6,743 nt of DNA from JAPUDQ01 sp049644865 (GTDB lineage Bacteria; Patescibacteriota; Saccharimonadia; Saccharimonadales; Saccharimonadaceae), in assembly GCA_049644865.1 (NCBI GenBank), contig JBARSV010000041.1, positions 1-6,743 of the forward strand, written 5' to 3'. The position numbers and the translations under genes are program-made. Shown here in pieces: positions 1-5,659 of this stretch (position 1 is the stretch's first letter; each line of letters opens with the position of its first letter). The notes beneath the pieces were generated by a model. The model did not search any database. It saw only the letters and a program-made list of their open reading frames with translations, and had not been told where the DNA came from.

Positions 1-195
1 AGCAGCACGCTTCTCGTATTGTTCTTTGTCATATTCGCTTGAGGCATGAGCGGCTTGTTCGCGTACCTGCGCGACGCGGTTGGCAACATCAGCCACACTG
101 CCGCCGCCTTCGATGATGGTCGTGGCGCGAATGCCCTCCTTGAGGTCACCAAAGAGATCGACTACCTTAGCAGACCATAGTATAGAATAACTGCC
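1..195 (-). pseudogene. groEL: GroEL (60-kDa chaperonin)-like fragment, 5'-truncated, runs off left edge
   Basis: Read on the minus strand, the frame through codon 1-3 is open from a TAG at 196-198 to the window edge. From about position 123 it reads TTIIEGGGSVADVANRVAQV, followed by a stretch containing SSEYDKEQYEKRAA. This matches the GroEL apical/intermediate segment that in other bacteria reads roughly TTII(D/E)G.G...I..RVAQIR..I....S.YD.EKL.ERLA. GroEL is the ATP-driven cytoplasmic folding chamber. The preceding residues (about 124-180; SAKVVDLFGDLKEGIRA) fit GroEL poorly: the usual AK.VV(V/I)..KD link is about eight residues shorter. There is no ATG, no credible GTG or TTG with a ribosome binding site, and the roughly 320 N-terminal residues of GroEL are absent. 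It lies downstream of a terminator. It is therefore a truncated remnant, a rearranged copy or an assembly junction; a lineage-specific insertion is less likely. The family match is fairly secure, the pseudogene status less so. Confidence 0.55.
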
Positions 196-218
196 CTAAA
201 CGCTAACTTCAGGGCAGT
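180..218 (-). terminator. Rho-independent terminator of the minus-strand operon
   Basis: ACTGCCCT (190-197) and AGGGCAGT (211-218) form a perfect 8-bp stem with a 13-nt loop. On the minus strand the stem is followed by TATTCTAT, a moderately T-rich run. It lies about 30 nt past the stop codon of the DUF11 surface-protein gene, where a terminator is expected. The T run is imperfect, so efficiency is uncertain. Confidence 0.6.
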
Positions 219-248
219 CTAATTCTTGCAAGCGGCTAACTGTAATAA

Positions 249-1643
249 TTACTGTTTGTTTTTAATTTGGTCATCGACAGATTTGCTGCCCTGCCCTGCA
301 CCGAGCAGGTGTGCTGGATCAGGGTTCGAAGGGTTATAGCCAGATATAGGCTGGGTCCCGACTAATATGCGGCGATATTGTCTATGACTTTTATGCCAAT
401 ACACCGCGGCAGCCGTCAGCGCAACCAAACTTGCAACTGTGATGGCTGTTTCAACTGGGCCAGTACTCGGTAACTTATTTGATGTGGCAGCACATCGTGT
501 GTCGCCAGTCGGCACACCCGGTAAACACTCTTCCGTTTTACATGCAGGGTTAACAACAACTTCGGCCGTATCCTGTAGATTGCCATTTGATGTCTCCACG
601 CTAGCAGTATTGGTGATAACGTTGTCGCCGCATACGGCCACAGCATCCTTCGTCACACTTGCGCCAAACACGTAGATAGCATTGGCGTTGGCCGTATAGG
701 TACCAATAATTGAGCCCCCTTGATCGATACTGTCACCAACTGCTTTGCCTCCTGGATTGCTAGTATTGTATAGCTTTGAGCTACCTGTGGTATAACTAAG
801 ACCTTTAGGCAAGATGTCTTTCATGACGACATTGTTCTGCGTGGTTGTGCCAGTATTCGTGTATGTTAGTCGATATTCTACTGACTCGCCTACGTTGGCT
901 GCTACACGATTTGACCATTCTTTGGCACCCATTTTGCGAACATCTTTTGTAAAGGTAAGCCCAGGCTGATCGGCAGCAACACGAAACGTGATATACCCCG
1001 CAAACTCGTTGCAACCAGGCAATGAACCATCGAGCGCATCGTAGCCCAACTTAATACCGCCAGAAAGAATTGTATCGGGCAAGACAGCGCCGTTAGTTTT
1101 GCCAAAATTATGGATGGTTGTTGACCCCGAGACATAGCGTAAAACGATATCTCCGGCTGTAGAGTTGCGGAAAGTAATGTCATCATATACCTCTAAAGGA
1201 TTAGCATTTGTTGCCCCTACTCGACCAACAGCTTTTGTGTCAGCTCCCTTTTTGATCACCGCGGGTAGTTCAGCCTTTGCGTAAGCACCATTGGCGACAC
1301 CTGTACCGCTTGCGTTTAAGTTGGCGGCCGCATTGTTGTGGTAGTACATATACACTACGTATTCTTTACCAGCTGTCAGTGAAACAGTATCGACGTAGGT
1401 CGTATTGTCAGCAGTTGACTCGCGAACTTGCATGAAATTACGTTCATCTCCATGTGCTGGGTTGTTAGTAATCGAGTTAAACGTAACGTATGAAGCTGGT
1501 TTATCAATCGTAAATGTAGCCCGCGCTGGGCCCCAAGCCATTGCCGTTGCCGACGCAACAGCAATGGATAGTAGTAAACTAGCAAACAATACATGATGTA
1601 CATTAACCAATCGGGCTATCCCACGCGATAATACAGATTTCAT
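249..1643 (-). CDS. Secreted DUF11-domain surface protein with LPSTG sorting-like C-terminus
   Basis: A 464-aa exported envelope protein. Residues 1-42 form a signal peptide: a basic start, a hydrophobic core at about 18-36, then AMA or ARA cleavage sites. Residues 44-220 are an uncharacterised extracellular region containing YVTFNSITNNPAHGDERNF, which resembles the N-termini of other Saccharibacteria surface proteins as I remember them. Residues about 229-365 form a DUF11-type beta-sandwich repeat: LTFTKDV, then VGESVEYRLTYTNTG, VVMKDILPKGLSY and VITNTASVET. A Cys-containing linker follows (C368, C373, C384), then LPSTG at 391-395, a hydrophobic helix at about 397-416 and the basic stretch HKSHRQYRR. 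Unusually, 39 more residues follow that stretch. A ribosome binding site (AAAGGA, 1655-1660) precedes the ATG by 11 nt. The gene lies 49 nt behind the 614-aa gene and is probably cotranscribed. Its likely role is adhesion or surface coating; ligand unknown. Confidence 0.85.
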   Translation of the reverse strand: MKSVLSRGIARLVNVHHVLFASLLLSIAVASATAMAWGPARATFTIDKPASYVTFNSITNNPAHGDERNFMQVRESTADNTTYVDTVSLTAGKEYVVYMYYHNNAAANLNASGTGVANGAYAKAELPAVIKKGADTKAVGRVGATNANPLEVYDDITFRNSTAGDIVLRYVSGSTTIHNFGKTNGAVLPDTILSGGIKLGYDALDGSLPGCNEFAGYITFRVAADQPGLTFTKDVRKMGAKEWSNRVAANVGESVEYRLTYTNTGTTTQNNVVMKDILPKGLSYTTGSSKLYNTSNPGGKAVGDSIDQGGSIIGTYTANANAIYVFGASVTKDAVAVCGDNVITNTASVETSNGNLQDTAEVVVNPACKTEECLPGVPTGDTRCAATSNKLPSTGPVETAITVASLVALTAAAVYWHKSHRQYRRILVGTQPISGYNPSNPDPAHLLGAGQGSKSVDDQIKNKQ

Positions 1644-1679
1644 AAGTGTTTATTTCCTTTCTTCATGTTCTTTAGTCTG

Positions 1680-1688
1680 ATTGTACCA
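1680..1688 (-). promoter_or_regulatory. Possible internal extended -10 promoter before the DUF11 gene
   Basis: On the minus strand TGGTACAAT (1688 to 1680) is an extended -10 element (TGn plus TACAAT, five of six to consensus). No convincing -35 lies 17-18 nt upstream, so it is a weak candidate. If active it would let the surface-protein gene be transcribed apart from the 614-aa gene. Confidence 0.25.
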
Positions 1689-1692
1689 TGTA

Positions 1693-3537
1693 CTATGGGC
1701 CTGTTACGGTGCCTGAGTTGGTACCACCGCCCACATTCGTTACCGTGCCTGAGGTTTGTTGGCTTTCGGTTGACGTACCTGTAGCCTGAACGCCCGTTTC
1801 TGAACCGACTGGCTTCGTCGCAGTCTCGATGATCACTGGACGACCATCGGTTGGTGACGATTTTTCAGTTGTTGTGACTACAGGGGCTGGTGAAGCGTGC
1901 TCCTCAGCTGTTACCGGTGGTTTTTCTCCAACACCAGAATCATTGGCGGCGTCAGTTCCTGGCCGTTGGTAGTCAGCTTTATCGGCACTTTTTTGCGTCA
2001 GAGGAGTACCGGGCTGTTCCCCTCCTCCGTCATGAGGAGTACCAGGGGTAGGCTTTGTTACAACAATGGTTCCGCCCCAAGGATTTTCTGGGGTCTTTGC
2101 GGTAACCACTACCTTCACTGACGATTTATGTGCTGGCTGCATAACCTGGGTTGTTGTCAATTTCGGTAATGTACTCTTACGGGCTGCCTTCGCGGTTGAT
2201 TTGTCAAGCATCCACTGGAAACCGCAATCGAGACGGTACTCTGCATTTATCCCTAAAGTTTTATTTACAATTATCATCCCCGTACCGCCATGATCAACGG
2301 CTGCAGAATATGCCAAGTCTGGACGTTCCGTAGCACCATGGCCCTGAGTCACTGCCCATAGCGAAGCGTAGGGGCCAGTAATCGTTGTTGTTGTTACCTT
2401 TGTATCAGGGTGGGTCATGAGCACCACCAACTTGTCATACGCCGCAGCTGCACGGTCGGCATGCTCTGCAAAATCTGCAGCACACGCATTAACGTCAGCC
2501 ACCTTAACCCTGTTCTCAATAACACTACAGCCGGCAGTGAGCGTAGCTAACAGTGTCGGGTCGAGACGAGCACGGTGCAAAAGCTCACCTGTCAAGCTCG
2601 CTTGGTCGAGTGTCCCCTTGTAAGCGGGGCCCATATCATGTCGATGAGATTTACTCGGATCATAGGCGAAATAGTATAGTGTATCCTCTACTTTTTGAAC
2701 CTCACGATGTTTGATCTGTTCTGTATGATGAGGGGCAACTCCGGTTTTCTCAGTGGGTACTCCAGCGTTAGTCAGCGGATTGGCTGCGGCGACCGAACCC
2801 TTGACGGCAGCATTGTCAGCTCGAGCATCAGGAGCATGCCCTGTAAAGGTTGCTCCTAGGCCGGCCAAAGTGACAATTGCAGCGACTTTTCCCAATACGC
2901 GTCGTACTCTACCTGGTCTATTTGGAGAGAGTGATATGACGTTAGGCATTGATGACCCATTCATCAACAGTGCTTCATGGGCCTGGTCCTCGCTACGAGT
3001 ATCATATGTTTCGCCGTACAATTCCCGAAGTTCTGCCCGAGTTACATAATGAGCTGATCCGTCAAATAGTTTAACATCGCCATTTGCACCAATAGTAAGT
3101 GTGCCACCATTGCTGTCGGCCATCATCTTTAATTGATCGGCAATCGGCAGTGCGGCATACTCGGACTTTTGGGCAATCATGTCAGCATGTGCCACCGCCT
3201 TATCTATATCGTAATCACGTTTTCGCCGCGCGTCATCGAGAGCCGCATAGAGCTCCGTGTTCGTAACGCTAAACGTGTCAATACCTGCGTTCGCAAGAGC
3301 AGCCTTAATTTCGTGGGTCTTGGTCATGCCCTCCACTGATTCGTAGACATCCGCAATTCTCGCCGCTAATTCTCGCCGTTTTGCTCCTTCGATAATCTGA
3401 CTGGCCTTATCTTCGATGACGTCGGCATTTTGCCGAGAGATAAACCGGCCATTCTCGCGACGATAGGTTGTACGACTGTGCTTGCTAACTGCGACACTAT
3501 AGAATTCTTTGCCTGGAGTTTGTGATTCTGCGCTCAT
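1693..3537 (-). CDS. Single-pass membrane protein with large cytoplasmic N-domain and Pro/Thr-rich extracytoplasmic tail; unrecognised family
   Basis: I do not recognise a characterised family in this 614-aa protein. Residues 1-210 are soluble and charged, probably mostly helical, with no signal peptide; they include a segment rich in Arg, Lys and Glu (40-70) and a possible beta turn-rich piece near 143-165. Residues 214-233 are the only membrane segment, preceded by RPGRVRR and followed by ARA-DN, so the N-domain should be inside and the rest outside. Residues 280-450 look folded and carry Cys337, Cys352 and Cys438 (in YRLDCGFQW). Residues 455-614 are low-complexity Pro/Thr/Ser/Gly, a likely wall-spanning stalk, ending TNSGTVTGP without an LPxTG motif. 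The ATG follows AAAGG (3547-3551) by 9 nt. It is the first gene of the minus operon and divergent from the pilins, suggesting a structural or sensory envelope role. That role is inference. Confidence 0.8.
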   Translation of the reverse strand: MSAESQTPGKEFYSVAVSKHSRTTYRRENGRFISRQNADVIEDKASQIIEGAKRRELAARIADVYESVEGMTKTHEIKAALANAGIDTFSVTNTELYAALDDARRKRDYDIDKAVAHADMIAQKSEYAALPIADQLKMMADSNGGTLTIGANGDVKLFDGSAHYVTRAELRELYGETYDTRSEDQAHEALLMNGSSMPNVISLSPNRPGRVRRVLGKVAAIVTLAGLGATFTGHAPDARADNAAVKGSVAAANPLTNAGVPTEKTGVAPHHTEQIKHREVQKVEDTLYYFAYDPSKSHRHDMGPAYKGTLDQASLTGELLHRARLDPTLLATLTAGCSVIENRVKVADVNACAADFAEHADRAAAAYDKLVVLMTHPDTKVTTTTITGPYASLWAVTQGHGATERPDLAYSAAVDHGGTGMIIVNKTLGINAEYRLDCGFQWMLDKSTAKAARKSTLPKLTTTQVMQPAHKSSVKVVVTAKTPENPWGGTIVVTKPTPGTPHDGGGEQPGTPLTQKSADKADYQRPGTDAANDSGVGEKPPVTAEEHASPAPVVTTTEKSSPTDGRPVIIETATKPVGSETGVQATGTSTESQQTSGTVTNVGGGTNSGTVTGP

Positions 3538-3565
3538 GATGGTGGACCTTTTTATTTTTTACTGA

Positions 3566-3594
3566 TTTACGTCTTGTATCTAATCTAGCATAAA
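3566..3594 (+). promoter_or_regulatory. Candidate promoter for the pilin locus, overlapping the divergent promoter
   Basis: TTTACG (3566-3571), a 17-nt spacer and CATAAA (3589-3594) match a sigma-70 promoter at four of six bases in each box. It would start RNA near 3601 and give a leader of about 100 nt before the 31-aa ORF. It is the best plus-strand candidate I can see but it is weak, and it overlaps the opposing promoter almost completely. Confidence 0.3.
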
Positions 3595-3610
3595 CATATT
3601 GGAAAGTCAA
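3582..3610 (-). promoter_or_regulatory. Promoter of the 614-aa / DUF11 operon
   Basis: On the minus strand TTGACT (-35, 3610 to 3605) is followed after exactly 17 nt by TAGATT (-10, 3587 to 3582), preceded by TGC, which makes an extended -10. Transcription would start near 3575, giving an untranslated leader of about 38 nt that contains the AAAGG ribosome binding site of the 614-aa gene. Confidence 0.7.
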
Positions 3611-3628
3611 TACCCACGTACCAGTCCA

Positions 3629-3700
3629 CCTCCTTTGCAACATAAAGACAGGCTCCCGTAAGCTGTAGTTACACTACTAATTACAGAAAGGAGGCCTGTC
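3629..3700 (+). promoter_or_regulatory. 5' leader RNA structure sequestering the ribosome binding site of the 31-aa ORF
   Basis: The ribosome binding site AAAGGAGG (3687-3694) lies in a two-part hairpin. The basal stem pairs GACAGGCTCC (3647-3656) with GGAGGCCTGTC (3690-3700), with one bulged base. The apical stem pairs CTGTAGTT (3663-3670) with AATTACAG (3679-3686), eight pairs including one G-U, closing an 8-nt loop. The ATG follows directly at 3701. A second element, CCTCCTTT (3629-3636), is an exact 8-base complement of the ribosome binding site and could pair with it instead. Both folds hide the site, which suggests translational control by a protein, RNA, temperature or ribosome occupancy. 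No known riboswitch class is recognised. Confidence 0.55.
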
Positions 3701-3796
3701 ATGGCCTATTCTACCAATCCAAGTGATACGACTACGACAGCGACGCAAATACCACAGGGGCCTCTGATGAGTTCGCGCCCCTTTACTAATTACTGA
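3701..3796 (+). CDS. 31-aa leader peptide or small protein upstream of the pilin array
   Basis: This short ORF encodes MAYSTNPSDTTTTATQIPQG followed by PLMSSRPFTNY. It has the most complete ribosome binding site in the window, AAAGGAGG (3687-3694), 6 nt before the ATG. The peptide is Thr/Ser/Pro-rich, uncharged for most of its length, and has no signal peptide or membrane helix, so no function can be assigned. It ends in TGA 12 nt before the first pilin start and is in the same frame, separated by TGA and TAA. The first pilin has no ribosome binding site of its own, so translation of this ORF may deliver ribosomes to it. It could be a regulatory leader peptide, a genuine small protein, or the N-terminal remnant of a longer gene. 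The start signal supports real translation; the role is inference. Confidence 0.55.
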   Translation: MAYSTNPSDTTTTATQIPQGPLMSSRPFTNY

Positions 3797-3808
3797 TGGT
3801 ATGGCTAA

Positions 3809-4294
3809 ATGAATGTAGTCATGAGATACACACTTTTCGCTATGTTTACAGTGATGCTGGGTAACCTTTTGTCGGGGTATACAGTATCTGCTGCTACGGC
3901 CAATGTTTCTTGCTCAGATGGCGTAGTGGTGAATGCTTCTCAGGGCTCATATGCAACTACGATATGCAGTGGCAGTCACACCCCGGTGGCCATGCTCGCC
4001 GTATCGGGTAGTTGCGGCGATGTCAAGACCAGCGTAATACAGTGTAGTGGCGGTGGCGATAACCCAGTTGTAAATGCCCTGCTCGAGATACTAAACTTTG
4101 TTGCACTTGGTGTGGGGATACTAGTTGTCGGTGGTATTGCTTGGGGAGGGCTCACCTATGCTCGAGCAAATGGAAACTCTAGCACTGCGCAACAAGGCAT
4201 CACCATTATCGTCAACTCGGTGATAGGGCTCGTATTGTTTTTCTTCATGTATGTGCTGGTTAATTGGCTAGTGCCCGGCGGTTTATTCGGGTAG
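3809..4294 (+). CDS. P1: divergent T4SS pilin-like protein (VirB2/TrbC-type), cysteine-rich
   Basis: A 161-aa exported membrane protein and the first of six pilin-like paralogues. Residues 6-28 form a signal peptide ending VSA-A. The extracytoplasmic segment (30-85) holds four cysteines (C35, C53, C69, C79), enough for two disulfides. Helix 1 (about 88-115) ends with GGIAWGGLTYARANGN, equivalent to the GGI.Y..S.GD turn of the siblings; helix 2 (about 131-152) is followed by VPGGLFG. It lacks the AKNTI loop motif and has a Phe-rich second helix, so it is the most divergent member. Family knowledge places such two-helix proteins as subunits of VirB2-like filaments. Starts at 3809 and 3821 are both possible; neither has a ribosome binding site. 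Coupling to the 31-aa ORF is plausible. It could instead be a minor or accessory pilus subunit. Confidence 0.8.
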   Translation: MNVVMRYTLFAMFTVMLGNLLSGYTVSAATANVSCSDGVVVNASQGSYATTICSGSHTPVAMLAVSGSCGDVKTSVIQCSGGGDNPVVNALLEILNFVALGVGILVVGGIAWGGLTYARANGNSSTAQQGITIIVNSVIGLVLFFFMYVLVNWLVPGGLFG

Positions 4295-4296
4295 AT

Positions 4297-4326
4297 TTGA
4301 CATCGTGACCGATACATCGGTAAAAT
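4297..4326 (+). promoter_or_regulatory. Strong promoter for P2-P3-P4, predicted to give a leaderless mRNA
   Basis: A consensus -35 TTGACA (4297-4302) is followed after 18 nt by TAAAAT (4321-4326; five of six). The start codon of P2 is only 11 nt past the -10, so RNA would begin about 4-6 nt before the ATG. This fits the absence of any ribosome binding site in front of P2. Confidence 0.7.
4308..4321. promoter_or_regulatory. Palindromic candidate operator in the P2 promoter spacer
   Basis: ACCGAT-AC-ATCGGT is a perfect 6-bp inverted repeat with a 2-bp centre, lying between the -35 and -10 boxes and touching the -10. This is a classic place for a repressor or spacer-twisting activator to bind. 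It is not followed by a T run, so a terminator is unlikely. The regulator is unknown. Confidence 0.4.
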
Positions 4327-4337
4327 AGCCACTAGCA

Positions 4338-4781
4338 ATGGCTGACATTATCAAACGAAATCTCTTTGGCTTGTGTACTGTGGCGCTCACTTTTACTGTC
4401 TCGTCTAGCGCACTTACAGCGGCCCCCGTATCAGCTATGACGCCAGTTCAGACGGTTGCCGAAGCATGCACCCAGACTATTCTCGGATTCCCCGCCTGGT
4501 ATAATGGCCTACCTTGCTCGGCTGGAACAGTTGACCAACAGTCACTTCAACTTAATAGTATTTGGGTTATTGTACTCAACATTGTGCAATGGATCATCAT
4601 GGCGGCTGGTTACGTCGCAGTGACTATGATTATATGGAGTGGCTTCAAGTACATTAAGAGCCAGGGAGACGCAAGTGAGATAACGTCCGCCAAGAACTCG
4701 ATTGCCCAGGCGATTGGCGGAGTGGTAATTGCCATTGCCGCAGTGATGATTGTTCGATATGTCCAGGGGATAATACAGTGA
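4338..4781 (+). CDS. P2: T4SS pilin-like protein (VirB2/TrbC-type)
   Basis: A 147-aa exported two-helix protein. Residues 1-33 are a signal peptide with a hydrophobic core near 9-28 and a likely PVSA-M cleavage site. The short extracytoplasmic part contains C44 and C60, a possible disulfide. Helix 1 spans about 75-101 and ends SGFKYIKSQGD; the loop EITSAKNSI (114-122) matches the family loop AKNTI; helix 2 is about 123-142, ending RYVQGIIQ. A strong promoter sits immediately upstream and there is no ribosome binding site, so the message is probably leaderless. Its TGA overlaps the GTG start of P3 by 4 bases (GTGA), so P2 and P3 are translationally coupled. The pilin-family call is secure from the shared fold with the siblings; assembly into a filament is inferred. 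Confidence 0.85.
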   Translation: MADIIKRNLFGLCTVALTFTVSSSALTAAPVSAMTPVQTVAEACTQTILGFPAWYNGLPCSAGTVDQQSLQLNSIWVIVLNIVQWIIMAAGYVAVTMIIWSGFKYIKSQGDASEITSAKNSIAQAIGGVVIAIAAVMIVRYVQGIIQ

Positions 4782-5077
4782 GTAGATGGGAAGCCCTTAT
4801 ATCTCTTGCGGCAAGCTACGCTAAGCCGTCTAATCTTCCGAGTACCTCGCTAAACGGTAGCACGGTCGATAATGTTTTTAACGGGGCTATCGTGCTAGCT
4901 GGTGCGCTGTCAGTTGTGTTTGTTATTGTGGGTGGCATACGCTATGTTCTGTCAAATGGCGACACAAGCCAGGCTGCGACTGCTAAGAACACAATACTCT
5001 ACGCGGTAATTGGGCTGGTGATTGCGATGTCGGCATTTGTGATAATGCGTTTTGTAACCGGAAGATTGTTTGGGTAA
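4778..5077 (+). CDS. P3: short T4SS pilin-like protein without a signal peptide
   Basis: A 99-aa protein, the smallest of the six. Start is GTG at 4778, supported by AGGGGA (4765-4770) 7 nt upstream and by the 4-base overlap with P2. Residues 1-35 are polar and only weakly hydrophobic near 6-13; no signal peptide or cleavage site is visible, unlike the other five. Helix 1 (about 36-55) leads into GGIRYVLSNGDTSQAATAKNTILYAVIGLV, here described by its parts: GGIRY at 52-56, S.GD at 59-62, AKNTI at 69-73. Helix 2 is about 72-92, and the end GRLFG recalls the GGLFG end of P1. There are no cysteines. Insertion would rely on the first helix as an uncleaved anchor. It may be an accessory subunit or inner-membrane partner rather than the main filament protein. 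Confidence 0.85.
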   Translation: MSRWEALISLAASYAKPSNLPSTSLNGSTVDNVFNGAIVLAGALSVVFVIVGGIRYVLSNGDTSQAATAKNTILYAVIGLVIAMSAFVIMRFVTGRLFG

Positions 5078-5085
5078 GGAGGAAT

Positions 5086-5580
5086 ATGAAGCGACTGATG
5101 ATGTCGATTATCGTGGGAGTAATATGTCTTACTGGCATCGCACTGCCAGTAAGTGCAGTGGGAACATCTAGACTGGCCGCCAATAGCCTAAGTGCAGCGA
5201 GTAGCGGTTCGTATGATGTACTGAAATCTGGGTGCCAGGCTGGAGGCTCGAGTGGGACAAAAGTCTGTGGAACCGGAAGCGATACCGAGTTATTATCTCT
5301 CATCAAAAACATTATCAACACTCTCATCTATGTTGCAGGGATTATTGCCGTTATCATGATTGTCATTGGCGGTATCCGCTATATCACTAGCAACGGAGAC
5401 AATGCTGGGGTAAGTGGCGCCAAGAATACGATTCTTTACGCTGTAATTGGGCTAGTAATTGCTATCATGTCATTTGCAATCGTCAATTTTGTACTCACCT
5501 GGACTGGCGGAGGTGATGGTAAAGATCAAGATAGTGGCAATAGTGGTAGCGCTTCGGCACCAGCTACTAAGCAAACGTAA
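5086..5580 (+). CDS. P4: T4SS pilin-like protein with hydrophilic C-terminal tail
   Basis: A 164-aa exported protein, the longest pilin of the array. Residues 1-24 are a signal peptide ending PVSA-V. The extracytoplasmic segment (25-68) is Ser/Ala/Gly-rich with C50 and C61. Helix 1 (about 76-97) ends GGIRYITSNGD; the loop has GAKNTI (111-116); helix 2 is about 117-139. Uniquely, it carries a 24-residue Gly/Ser/Asp/Lys tail (141-164) after the second helix, so both ends of the mature protein would be exposed on the outer side or in the channel. The ribosome binding site AAGGAGG (5076-5082) overlaps the stop codon of P3 and is close to the ATG, consistent with coupled translation in a P2-P3-P4 message. 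The start could also be the Met pair at residues 5-6, but spacing favours 5086. Confidence 0.85.
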   Translation: MKRLMMSIIVGVICLTGIALPVSAVGTSRLAANSLSAASSGSYDVLKSGCQAGGSSGTKVCGTGSDTELLSLIKNIINTLIYVAGIIAVIMIVIGGIRYITSNGDNAGVSGAKNTILYAVIGLVIAIMSFAIVNFVLTWTGGGDGKDQDSGNSGSASAPATKQT

Positions 5581-5589
5581 CTTCGTAGA

Positions 5590-5618
5590 TTGTCACTAGC
5601 ATCCACTCGTATTATACT
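5590..5618 (+). promoter_or_regulatory. Strong promoter for P5
   Basis: TTGTCA (5590-5595), a 17-nt spacer and TATACT (5613-5618) match the sigma-70 consensus at five of six bases in each box with ideal spacing. RNA would start near 5625, about 35 nt before the P5 ATG. No terminator separates it from P4, so P5 may also receive read-through. Confidence 0.7.
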
Positions 5619-5659
5619 AAACATGAGCACATAATAGAGTAAACCGCAAAGGGGATAGT

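Noticed and set aside
902..1186. Alternative-frame minus ORF of 94 aa inside the DUF11 gene
   Set aside because: It lies wholly inside the 464-aa gene, lacks a ribosome binding site and shows no domain features.
2753..3049. Plus-strand 98-aa ORF opposite the 614-aa gene
   Set aside because: Composition is typical of an antisense shadow and there is no start signal; the minus frame is open for 614 codons with a promoter and ribosome binding site.
3629..3638. AAAGGAGGTG on the minus strand, a perfect ribosome binding site
   Set aside because: It lies upstream of the minus promoter, so it would not be in that transcript, and the following GTG and TTG starts give only short products. It is better explained as a complement of the plus-strand site.
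3701..4294. The 31-aa ORF and P1 as one gene read through TGA (recoded UGA)
   Set aside because: They share a frame, but a TAA also separates them, and TGA is used as a normal stop by P2 and P5, so a UGA-glycine code as in some other CPR groups does not apply.
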